From Onthophagus taurus (Eukaryota > Arthropoda > Insecta > Coleoptera > Scarabaeidae), in NCBI RefSeq assembly GCF_036711975.1, contig NC_091968.1:1984001-2048000 (forward strand): a stretch of DNA of 64,000 nt, given 5' to 3'. A program made the position numbers and the translations under genes. Under the pieces are notes generated by a model. That model was not told the origin of the DNA and did not search any database. It worked only from the letters and a program-made list of their open reading frames with translations. Positions 19,651 to 30,616 of this stretch are shown in pieces (positions within the stretch are counted from its first letter, which is position 1; every line of letters starts with the position of its first letter).

Positions 19651-22050
19651 TTTCGAGTAAATGTCTTTTTGACTTCAATTACACTCATATACAATGAGTT
19701 GAAAGACATGAATTTTTAACAAGTTATATCTTAAGAACTGATTGAGATATTGTCGTGAGATAAAAAACATTTTATAGAAAATTTAATTCAAAATCGGTAT
19801 GTTTAATGTCATATCTTCGTATTTTCAAACGTCGAGGTTATGATTTTTTGAATACAATCGCAATCATGCACAGAAGATTCAAAGACATCAATTTTTAAAA
19901 TATTATATCTCAAGAACTAATTGAGTTAATGCAATGAGATAAAAAGCATTTTATAGAAAATTTAATGTATATTTAGTACGTTCAAGGTCATTTCTTCAAA
20001 ACTTTCAATTTCGAGGAAATGTTTTTTTGACTTCAATTACATTTATATACAATGAGTTGAAAGACGTGAATATTTAACAAGTTATATCTTAAGAACTAAT
20101 TGAGATATTGTCGTGAGATAAAAAACATTTTATAGGAAATTTAATTCATAATCGGTGTGTTTAATGCCATATCTTCGTATTTTCAAACTTCGAGGTTATG
20201 ATTTTTTAAATACAAACACAAACATAAACAGAAAATTCGAAAACATCAATCTTTAAAATACTATATCTCAAGAACTAATTGAGTGAATGCAATGAGATAA
20301 AAAGCATTTTATATAAAATTTAATTTATATTTAGTACGTTCAAGATCATTTCTTCAAAACTTCTAATTTCCAGTAAATGTTTTTTTGACTTAAATTACAC
20401 TCATATACATTGAGTTGAAAGACATGAATTTTTAACAAGTTATATCTTAAGAACTAATTGAGATATTGTCGTGAGATAAAAAGCATTCTATAGAAAATTT
20501 AATACATAATCGGTATGTTTAATGTCATATCTTCGTATTTTGAAACTTCGAGGTTATGATTTTTTGAATACAATCACAATCATACACAGAAGATTCAAAG
20601 ACATCAATTTTTAAAATATTATATCTCAAGAACTAATTGAGTTCATACAATGAGATAAAAAGCAATTTATAGAACATTTAATTCATTTTTAGTACGTTCA
20701 AGGTCATTTCTTCAAAACTTCCAATTTCGAGTAAATGCTTTTTTGACTTCAATTACACTCATATACAATGAGTTGAAAGACATGAATGTTTAACAAGTTG
20801 TGTCTTAAAAACTAATTAAGATATTTCCTTGAGATAAAAAACATTTTATAGGAAATTTAATACATAATCAGTATGTTCAATGTCATATCTTGATATTTTC
20901 AAACTTCGAGGTTATGATTTTTTGAATGCAATCACAATCATGCACAGAAGATTCAAAGACATCAATTTTTAAAATATTATATCTCAAGAACTAATTGAGT
21001 TAATGCCATGAGATAAAAAGCAATTTATAGAGCATTTAATTTATATTTAGTATGTTCAAGGTTATTTCTTCAAAACTTTCAATTTCGAGTAAATGTTTTT
21101 TTGACTTCAATTACACTCATATACAATGAGTTGAAAGACATGAATTTTTAACAAGTTATATCTTAAGAACTAATTGAGATATTGTGATGAGATAAAAAGC
21201 ATTTTGTAAGAAATTTAATTCATAATCGGTATGTTCAATATCATATCTTCGTATTTTCAAACTTCGAGGTTATGATTTTTTAATTACAAACACAAACATA
21301 CACAGAAGATTCAAAAACATCAATCTTTAAAATATTATATCTCAAGAACTAATTAAGTTAATGCAATGACATAAAAAGCATTTTATAGAAAATGTAATGT
21401 ATATTTAGTACGTTCAAGGTCATTTCTTCAAAACTTTCAATTTCGAGTAAATGTTTTTTTGACTTCAATTACACTCATATACAATGACTTGAAAGACATG
21501 AATTTTAACAAGTTATATCTTAAAAACTAATTGAGATATTGTCATAAGATAAAAAGCATTTTATAGCAAATTTAATTCATATTTAGTATATTAAAGCATA
21601 TTGTTTCAAAACTTCAAATTTTGAGTATATGTTTTTTGAATTCAACCATAATCAAGCATGTTGGAATGAAAAACATCTATCTTTAACAATTTATATATCA
21701 AGAACTAATTGAGATATTGCCATGGGATAAAAAACATTTTATAGGAAATTTGATTCATATTTAATATATTCAAGACCATTTCTTCAAATTTTCAAATTTC
21801 GAAGAAATATTTTTTTTTTGTTTCAACCATACCAATAGATATTAAGTTCAAAAATAACTACTTTTATGGAATCATATCTCACGAACGAATTGAGATATCA
21901 GCATGAAATAATAAGCATTTATAAGCAAATTTAATTAGTATTTAATGTATTCACGGTGATTTCTTCAAATCATCAAATTTTGGAGTTACATTTTTTTGAA
22001 TTAAACAGAGTCTTAAAGATAGTAGGATCTAAGGTATTAATTTTTGTACA
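19650..22050 (+). repeat. ~359 bp dimeric satellite, left array
   Basis: tttcgagtaaatgtttttttgac-type anchors recur at about 19651, 20010, 20369, 20727, 21084 and 21446, a period near 359. Each period holds two ~180 bp related halves, one with atatcttaagaactaattga plus cattttatagaaaatttaat and one with atatctcaagaactaattga. Divergence grows after ~21580. The same family appears inverted at 30.8-34.8 kb and as a short relic at 48.7 kb. Confidence 0.9.
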
Positions 22051-22289
22051 ATTGTATATTAATAGTTTTGGTTGATAGTTTTAGGAATTCTTTTAGGAGT
22101 GAGTTCTGATGGTTTTGGGGATTTTATCAACATACTTGCAACTTAAAGCTCTTCTGCGTTTGGTAGTGCTAAGTATCTTTAGTTGTAGAAATACTAATAG
22201 TTGTATCTCTTTGTGTTTCTGTTTTTATTCTTAATGTGACTTAAGAAAACTTATCTTAAAAAATCCATGATTTAGAGGTATAATTTAAT
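22051..22289. repeat. inner flank of the left array, inverted match to 30617-30830
   Basis: Shared with the right arm in reverse complement: agatagtaggatctaa, attcttttaggagtgagt, tttgtgtttctgtttttatt. Shows that the inverted duplication extends past the satellite into unique DNA. Confidence 0.7.
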
Positions 22290-24221
22290 AATAAAGACTA
22301 AAAAGGCCTCTTCTTCTCTAAATATTTATTATATTTTATTTGCTTGGTACCGGTTTCGACATGTTCACATGTCATCATCAGCCAAATCTACAAAGCATCA
22401 GATCACAGAATAAGAATATTAAAATGAAATATTTCTATATCCATTCTTACACCCTTATCGCATTTGTGAAGAAGTTTCACATTTTCAAAGTTAATGTTAT
22501 GTTCGGTCTCACTCATATGCTTAAATATATTGGAAGTATTCCTGGTTTTGTGTTCATATATTCTTTTATGTAGCTTCCTACCAGTCTGACCAATGTAAAC
22601 AGCGGCACAATGACAACATCCGATAGAATAAACACCACTACAGTCTAAAATGTCTTTTTTCTGTTTATGATTGGCCAATATATCGCTGATCTGTCCATTA
22701 GACTTGAAACCAACATAAATACCGTATGATTGTAGAATAGATTTAATCTTGCAGTTGATCTTATTGTATGTCAATGATCTAAAATTGTCAAATCTGTCTT
22801 TATCGTAATTATAAAGAGGATCCTGCTTAATGATGTTTTTGAACAGTAGTTTATCGATAGTGTTGGGAGGATAACCATTATTTTTTGCTAAAGTACTAAT
22901 AAACTTTATTTCTCTGAATTTAGCGGATCTATCCAAAGGGTATCTCAACAGTCTAGTAATATGTGATTGGAAAGCGGCTAATTTATGGCTGTGTGGATGG
23001 AAGGAATCGTATGGAATTATAGTATTTAGGGAAGAAGGTTTTCTGAAAATATCATAGGCAAAGCAGTGGTCACCTTTAAGTATTGTCAAATCTAAATAGT
23101 TTAATTTATTTTCATCTTCCACTTCTAAGGTAAAATTAAGATTCGTATGAATGTTGTTCCAAACACAAAAAACGTCATCCACATATCTGATCCATTTTAC
23201 AATATATTTGGAATAAGGATTCAAGCGATTAATAATGAAGTTCTTCTCAATGTGATCCAAATACAAATCAGCCAAAATGCCGGATATTGACAAACCCATA
23301 GGTAAACCGTGTTCAAGTTTATAAATTTTGTCACTAAATCTACAATAGTTCTGTTGAATAATATGATGAAGTATATTAATTAGGTGTGATGTTGTGATTT
23401 TATCTTTAAAATGAGTATAAAAAATATCTTCCACAATGTCCAAGGTGTAATTGGTGTCAACGTTAGTATAAAGATTAACAACATCAAACGATAATATACT
23501 ATTATTGGGGTTAGTATGTTTTAATTTTTCGATTAGTTGTATGGAGTTTTTTATTGTATATTTAGATTGAAAATCAATTTGTTTAAAAATATCGCAGATG
23601 AAACAAGTAATTTTAGAAGTGGGTGAATTGTAACATGCAGTTATAGGTCTTATGGGTAGTTTGTCTTTATGAGTGAATATAATTGAGGTATGTAGGAGTT
23701 CATAGGAGTAAGAAAATATATATTTTGGCCTAGTTTATTCAAGGTATCCTTGTGTTTTTTAATAATGTCTTTAGTTTTCGTGATTATAGAGTTAAGAGGA
23801 TCTTTTTTAACTTCCTTATAACCGTTATCATTTAGAAAGGAAATCGTTTTATTGCAATATTCATCTCTATCAACGATGACAGTACCAGCGTTTTTGTTGG
23901 CTTTTATGTATAATGCATTATTATCTGATAACTTCTGTTTTATTGATTTTATAGTATTATGTAACTTTTATTGTATATTATGGTTAGGGCCTTTCTGATT
24001 ATTATGAATGGATTTTTCATGTTTCTTTAAAATAGGAATAATGTCATTTTTAATGTTGTTGCGATTGGGTAGCTTATTAATTGCACAATCTATCTCTATT
24101 GCAGTCAAATGAACGTTAGGTTGAGATTGAATAGCAAATTTATGACCCTTGTTAAGTAATTCGATTTCATTTTTACTGAATTTTATATTAGTGAGATTAG
24201 TGAGATCGCATTTAAATATTA
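22290..24221 (-). mobile_element. Penelope-like retroelement 1 with GIY-YIG endonuclease, lightly decayed
   Basis: Reads downward. N-terminal part ~24200-23700 (NIKFSKNEIELLNKGHKFA, YIKANKNAGTVIVDRDEY), interrupted by at least one stop (~23970) and a frame change near 23690. RT core follows: LPIRPITACYNSP, FDVVNLYTNVD, YKLEHGLPMGLSISGILADL and the catalytic WIRYVDDVFCVW (~23190). The open part 23443-22403 ends in a GIY-YIG domain: DCSGVYSIGCCHCAAVYIGQ, TGRKLHKRIYEHK, then the HKCDKG.RMDIE tail. A frame change at 23443 separates LYTNVDTNYTLDIVEDIFY. PLEs replicate by reverse transcription; this copy would be inactive. Confidence 0.9.
22345..22385 (-). other. hammerhead-core-like hairpin at the 3' end of Penelope element 1
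   Basis: Minus strand: ctgatgatgacatgtgaaca then tgtcgaaaccggtacc. CTGATGA, a 6 bp stem gacatg/catgtc with loop tgaa, then GAAA reproduce the order of the hammerhead ribozyme core, except for one extra base after CTGATGA. Hammerhead motifs have been reported in Penelope-like elements. Stems I and III are not convincing by eye. Confidence 0.45.
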
Positions 24222-24515
24222 TTTTTTAATCTAACGTTATTGATGCGGATCCACCGAAAAAAAACAATCCTCTAACATCTTGGCTTTTTCCAGAAACTCT
24301 TTGAACCCACCAATTAATCGATAAACATAAAACCACAAGTTTTTACCTTCAATGTTTTTTTCATAAATTCCTTTCCTTAAACTTTAAACTCCACCAATTA
24401 ACGAGCTTGAATATTTTCTTGATATTAAATTTCATTTTAAAGATAACGATTTTAAACTGCCCCGCAATAATGAGATAAACCTTAGTTATCTTTTTTTCAT
24501 TTTATAACAACCATC
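24222..24515 (+). repeat. inner inverted repeat around takeout gene 3, left copy
   Basis: Reverse complement of 27085-27395 with few differences: shared tttttaatctaac.ttattg, ttgaacccaccaatta, aacataaaaccacaagtttt, cattttataacaaccat. Joins Penelope element 1 on its left and PalSat on its right. Confidence 0.9.
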
Positions 24516-25600
24516 TCTGAAGACGCACTGAAACTTTATAGTTTTAGGTCTACTGTTAGTTCTAGTTTTAATTCAATAAAAATATGCAACATAGTGATAT
24601 CTTATGCTTACTAGTGCTACTTATCACTATCACTAGAACTAACATTAGACCTAGAACTAGAAACATTCGGATTTAGCCGCACGTCTTTCAAGACGGCTAA
24701 ACCCGAATGATTCTAGTTCTAGGTCTAATGTTAGTTCTGGCGATAGAGCTAGTGTAAAACTAGAACTAACAGTAGACATGGAACTAGAAGGTTTCAGGTT
24801 TAACCGTGCGTCTTCAGACACTATCACTAGAACTAACATTAGACCTAGAACTAGAAACATTCGGATTTAGCCGCACGTCTCTCAAGACGGCTAAACCCGA
24901 ATGATTCTAGTTATAGGTTTTGTGTTAGTTGTAGTGATAGTGCTAGTGTAAAACTAGAATTAACACTAGACGAATAGACACGGCTAAATCCGAATGTTTC
25001 TAGTCCTAGGTCTAGTGTTAGTTCTAGTTTTAATTGTTATTCACAAGAACTAACACTAGACCTAGAACTAGAATCATTCGGGTTTAGCCGTCTTTAGAGA
25101 CGTGCGGCTAAACCCGAATGATTCTAGTTCTAGGTCTAGTGTTAATTCTAGTTTTAGTTCAATAAAAATATGCAACATAGTGATATCTTATGCTAATTAG
25201 CGCTACCTATCACTATCACTAGAACTAACGTTAGACCTAGAACTAGAAACATTCGGATTTAGCCGCACGTCTCTCAAGACGGCTAAACCCGAATGATTCT
25301 AGTTATAGGTCTTGTGTTAGTTCTAGTTTTAGTTCAATAAAAATATGCAACATCTTATGCTAACTAGCGCTACCTACCACTGACACTAGAACTAACATTA
25401 AACTTAGAATTAGAAACACTCAGTTTTTTCATCTTGAGAGTCGCACGGCTAAACGGAACGTTTCTAGCTCTAGGTCTAGTGTTAGTTTTAGTGCTAGTCT
25501 AGTTTTATTTGTTATACTAGATTGTTGAATATTTTTATTGAGCCATAACGGACACTGCGTTCCTCGTATTAATCCATTATATCGAGGTTTTGTTGCATTA
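24516..25600 (+). repeat. PalSat copy 4, ending in T2
   Basis: Same palindromic blocks (gggtttagccg / cggctaaaccc, ctagttctaggtctagtgtt) with linkers ttcaataaaaatatgcaaca. Ends with T2 (cctcgtattaatccattata, tcgaggtttt) at ~25565-25600. T1 is absent; the left side begins abruptly at the inverted repeat. Confidence 0.9.
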
Positions 25601-25862
25601 AGACGATTTTAATCTTGAACGAAATGATTAAGTATTAAACGCTTCGGTTTCCATTGTATTTGAAGTATTCTTTGTTGCACTCGTCAGAGGCAATCTCCGG
25701 TGCACTCTCCATTCAACGACAATGCGTCTAAAAGTTATGGATACATTACATATTGATACAAAAATGGTTAACTACTTCTTTTATTATTATTTTCATCACA
25801 ACATTTAACTATTATTAAAATAATCCTAATTTTGATAAATTTTTAATTCGTTATTCTTTAAT
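25601..25862. other. 3' flank of takeout gene 3
   Basis: AT-rich, no repeat or gene recognised. Should contain the 3' UTR of takeout gene 3, which is read towards it. Confidence 0.4.
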
Positions 25863-26914
25863 TTATTTAGGTAAAAGATCATCCATAGTGATTCGGTTGA
25901 AAAACGCGTTAGATATAATTTGAACGATCGCGCTAATCACTTCCGTAACTGCCGGGCCAATTTCTTTCGAAACTTCGTCCCAATTTTCATCCAAAAACTT
26001 ATTCATCTGATCGCCTAATCGTTTATCACCGTTAAATAAATTATCTAACACGTAATATTCCCTTTTTGATGTGTACGATATTTTTGGGTTAATCATTTTT
26101 AAGTATTGTTTCGATTTCTTTGTTGTTGTAATTAAATCGGATTTAAAATGAAATTCTGGGTCAACTAAAATAAAAAGGAAATTATTATAAATATAAATAA
26201 AAATAATTATTGAGATTACCAAACGTGATATTTGCTGGTCCATTCCCGATTATAGGCAAAACTAGAATCCTTCCGTTTATATCATATTTAGAGAGAATAT
26301 TTAAACGAGAGAATTCAATTTTTACGTTAATCTTGCGTTCGTTAACATTTATGCTGGAAATAGAAACAAAAATACGGTATGTATAATGATTTATGGAATA
26401 TTTTTTGAGTTGAATCAGGTTTTTTTGAATAATCGTCTAGGTCAACGAGTTTTTAAAACATTTTCGTGTTAATTGTTAATTCTAATCTTAATTTTAAGAA
26501 AATTAAACAATTTAATAAAATCTTACTCGAATATTTTCAAATCGTTATTCTCCAATCCAAAAATTTCAAGATCGTTTAATTTAATTTTTAGATTTTTACC
26601 AACATCCAATTTGACTTCCGGTAATTTTAATGGGTTCATATTCGGCAATTTTAATTCGGGAACGCCTTAAAAAAATTTTTATTTTGTATTTTAAATAATA
26701 AAAAGATTCTTACCATTTAAAATTTGGGGTAAAGTTTTTCTTCCTTCGTTTGTGGCGCACTCAATTAAATTTTCATCGCTTCTTTTACACGGAGTTACAA
26801 AAGATGCTAAATTTTATCAAATAAATTAATATTCTTAATTAATGAAATTAACTTACGTAATTTTGCAGTAAAAACACTACCGTTTAGCAATAAAAAAACG
26901 ACAAAAACCTTCAT
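25863..26914 (-). CDS. takeout/JHBP-family secreted protein, gene 3, intact
   Basis: Five exons on the minus strand: 26914-26857, 26806-26714, 26665-26527, 26353-26220, 26164-25863; 726 bp, 241 aa, all GT-AG and in frame. Signal peptide MKVFVVFLLLNGSVFTAKL; Cys pair TPCKRSDENLIECATN; exon 3 GVPELKLPNMNPLKLP; exon 4 NGRILVLPIIGNGPANITF; last exon YYVLDNLFNGDKRLGDQMN, ending DDLLPK and stop. Exons 2-4 are 93, 139 and 134 bp, the same as in gene 2, so these are tandem-duplication relatives. The last exon is undivided, unlike gene 2. Expected role as for the family: secreted carrier of a hydrophobic ligand. It sits at the centre of the large inverted duplication and is the only one of the three with no insert. 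Confidence 0.93.
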
Positions 26915-26990
26915 CTTTATTTTTTCCAACTTAAAAGACCCAACGAGTGCTAAATAGTTAATGCTAAAGACTAAAAGACACATGGCTCCT

Positions 26991-27000
26991 CTTTTATATA
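26991..27000 (-). promoter_or_regulatory. TATA box of takeout gene 3
   Basis: Minus strand tatataaaag, 77 bases before the start codon at 26914; a strong consensus match at the spacing expected with a short 5' UTR. Confidence 0.7.
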
Positions 27001-27084
27001 CCGATCATTTCGGTCATGTCCAAGGTTATCCTGTAGTGTGGTCGTATTAAATTGTTATACGCTTTTTTTTTAAATTAATGATTT

Positions 27085-27395
27085 TTTAAATGGTTGTTAT
27101 AAAATGAAAAAAGATAACTAAGCTTTATTTGATTATTGCACGTCAGTTTGAAATCGTCATCTTTAAAATGAAATTTAATATCAAGAAAATATTGGCGCTC
27201 GTTAATTGGTCGAGTTTAAAGTTTAAGGAAAGGAATTTATTAAAAAAAAATTGAAGGTAAAAACTTGTGGTTTTATGTTTATCGATTTTGTAATTGGTGG
27301 GTTCAAAGAGTTTTTGGAAAAAGCCATGATGTTAGAAGGTTGTTTATTTCGGTGGATTTCCGCATCAATAAAGTTAGATTAAAAAATAATATATT
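27085..27395 (-). repeat. inner inverted repeat around takeout gene 3, right copy
   Basis: Inverted match to 24222-24515. Small indels only. It lies just upstream of the takeout gene 3 promoter. Confidence 0.9.
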
Positions 27396-27535
27396 TAAAT
27401 ACACAATTTGCTACGCAGAATCATAATAATCAACTGATTTAAAAATCGTTGATGATGATCCAAAAGTACAAGAACTTAGAAAGTGAATTACTTATGAAGT
27501 TATTAAGTAACCTGTTAAGTTTAAATTAACATTAA

Positions 27536-30500
27536 CCCATTTATCCCACTGGTGTGAAAACGCACTAGTGTTTTTAAAATTATTTTACAGCCACATATTT
27601 CCAGATTTGAAGGTGCTATAAGGTTGTTAGGCTATACATATCAACATATTTCATAATTCTTGCTTTTAAACCATATTTGCATCAATTCTTTTCTATTGAA
27701 AATTTCTGTTCAGAATATACAATGGAAATAAAACTATTTTTAGTGCATAAAATTCTATAAAATTTTAATATTTGCAAGTTTTTAGTGCATACTTTCCTGA
27801 TATATGTACAGGGTGTCCCGTTAAGCGTGCGGAGCGGCTGTATCTCAATAACGGTAAGGCCTAGAGGTTTGGGAAAAAAATCCTTATAAGCAAAGTGGGC
27901 AAGAGAAATAGCTGGAAATTATTTTGAAGTTCGTAATTCGACCGCTAGGGGGCGTAACTGCCATAGAGAAACATAAAATTCCCGCTATCTCAGAAAGTTA
28001 GACGATGAGCTATAACGTTGGCAACATCATTTAGTAGCTTGGATAATACCGCATCGCTTTTGTTTTGCGATATTTCTCATATCTGTCATAATAAGGGAGG
28101 GGGAGGCCAATGCGTTTTCAAATGTTTACATTTTAATATCTCCTAGACCATTCAACCGATTTGAATATTTTTGGTCTTGTTTGAAAGAGCATTTCATGCT
28201 CTTTTAAAAGATATTTTTAGTAAGCCCGCTTGGATTAAAACAAATAAGCTAGAGGGCGTTATCTGCAGCGGTTACATATTTTAGTGATTTTTGAAAAAAA
28301 GTTAAATGGAACGGTGCTATTTACTTCACAGACCGTTAATCACCATAAAATTTGCTAAACATTAGTGAAAACCGCATCTCGATATCTCCATCCATTCTCG
28401 AATTATAAAAGAAAATGTTAAAAATTCGTATATCTTAATCGGATCAAGTTACCTTAGGAAACAAATAAGAGAGAACAAAAATTTTATTATCTAGACCCTT
28501 CCTTCACACTTTATCCAAGCTTAGAACTGCTTCAAAACTACTTTTGAGGCGTGTTGAAAAGCCAACGGATCAATGAAACATCAATAATGATAATAAAACA
28601 AAATGAACCAAAACACTTAGAATAACTTAAATTTTTGGCAAAAATAACTCACTAATATGCGAAATGCCTTCCATAAACCTCGATGCATTTATTTAATCTA
28701 GTTTCGACGAAAAAAAAGCGCTGCTTAAGTCTCGGCCCTGGACACGTTTCTACTGGTATTTAGTGTTTTGTCATATTTTCTCTGGTTATTGGTTTTTCTT
28801 GAAAAGTCAGGTCGTTTAGTCTACCCAATAGATAAAGGGGTGAAAGCAATGTGGGTTTTGCTCGAACCAAGAATGCATATTACGCAAGTTTACATCAGCT
28901 TGTGGACAGATGCTTCATGTATCCATAGCATTTGTGATAAAAGATTTGGATTTGCCCAAATAATATTTAAAAGTCAATGGTAATAGATCAGTCTGTTATC
29001 ATAATCGGTATCTTAAGGCCTGATGTAAAACAACGTGGTGGAGATATTATTCTCTTGAGAACTCTTGTGGACAATTGTTTTCGGAGTTCCCAGATTAGAG
29101 AGATTATGTGGGATCACATTGCGCACCAATGTGATTTACGAATTCATAGAGATGTCTGAATGGGCTACACGTTGCCAGTTTTCCGTAATCGCTAAGTCAA
29201 TCTTAAAAACACTTCTAGAGAAAAATGTCTTTCGTTGTCGTAATTACATTGCACATTTTTGCCATGCAGTTGCATCGTATTCGAAACATTGAAAATAAAT
29301 CATCATACGCTCTATCATACGCTTCTGTGTTAGTAAATGACATGTTTACAGTTACCATGGTTATGTGATTTGTTTTTCTTGATGAGGTAACTGGATCCGA
29401 TTGATGGCACTCGAGTTTTTAATATTTTCTTCTATAACTCGAGAACGGGTGGCGATATCGAGATACGGTTTTCACTAAAATTTAGCAAATTTTGAGGTGA
29501 CTAAGGGTCTGTGAAGTAAATAGTATCGTTCCATTTAACTTTTCTTCAAAAATCACAAAAATATGTAATCGCTGCAGATAACGTCCTCTAGCTCATTTGT
29601 TTTAAAGCAGACGGTCTTACTGAAAATATGTTTAAAAAGAGCATAAAATGCTCTTTCAAACAACTCCGAAAACATTCAAATCGGTTGAAAGGTCTAGGAG
29701 ATATTAAAATGTAAACATATGAAAACGCATTGGCCTCCCCCTCCCTTATTATGACAGATATGAGAAATATCGCAAAACAAAAGCGATGCGGTATTATCCA
29801 AGCTATTAAATGATGTTGTCAAAGTTATAGCTCATCGTTTAAATTTCTGAGATAGCGGGAACTTTATGTTTCTCAATGGCAGTTACGCCCCCTGGCGGTA
29901 GAATTACGAACTTTAAAATAATTTCCAGCTATTTCTCTTGGTCACTTTGCTTATAAGGATTTTTTTCCCAAACCTCTAGGCCTTACCGTTCTAGAGATAC
30001 AGCCGCTCCGTACGCTTAACGGGACATCCTGTATATCTTGAAACGCGAAATAAAAATATGAATTCTGAAAATACGACTTGAAACATTAATGGTGCAAAAA
30101 CACACCATTGGGATGTATGATGAGATATAAGGATTACATCATCTTTAGTATTATCAGAAAACAGTGTAGACGCATTTATTCGGTGATTTCCCTAGAAATA
30201 GACATAATTCGTCAATATATTTGTACTAAGTTTAGCGTTCATTTACATAAAGAGTGCTTTGCGATAAATGTTTATACTGTTCATCCCATTGGTGCGTTTT
30301 TGCACCAATTTTAGTATAAATATTTTTTATATTAAACTTCATACTAAAGTTGGTATTTGTTAGTATTATGTTGTATTACTATTATTATTAATTATGACTA
30401 ATTTATTACTTAGTTAATAAATGATAATCAAAATATTTTTGTGTTGTTGTTCATTTATCTTACCAGTAGTGCATTTTTGCACCATCTCATATCTCATAAA

Positions 30501-30616
30501 ATAATTTCTTTTTCAAATGCCTTTGTACATTTCTATACTTTTCATTCCATCTTATCTCAAGGAAAATGATATAAAACCAATTTTTTTAAATATAAAGCAA
30601 CGTGGGACTAAATGGA
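27536..30616. mobile_element. TTAA-flanked, piggyBac-like non-autonomous element, with nested insertion
   Basis: TTAA at 27532-27535 and 30617-30620. Inner ends cccatttatcccact and, inverted, tccatttagtcccacg match at most positions. Motifs of the type ggtgc.tttttgcacc recur inside (~27560, 30095, 30290, 30470), forming short palindromes. No piggyBac transposase was seen. The 2.2 kb element at 27809-30031 is nested within. Confidence 0.6.
27809..30031. mobile_element. 2.2 kb DNA element with ~645 bp terminal inverted repeats, TA target
   Basis: Starts cagggtgtcccgttaagcgt, ends with acgcttaacgggacatcctg. The arms 27809-28453 and 29388-30031 are reverse complements over their whole length with scattered changes. 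TA flanks both ends. The ~930 bp centre has three short ORFs (28768-28983, 28977-29159, 29065-29292) that I cannot match to a transposase. It may be a decayed Tc1/mariner relative or a non-coding foldback element. Confidence 0.8.
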
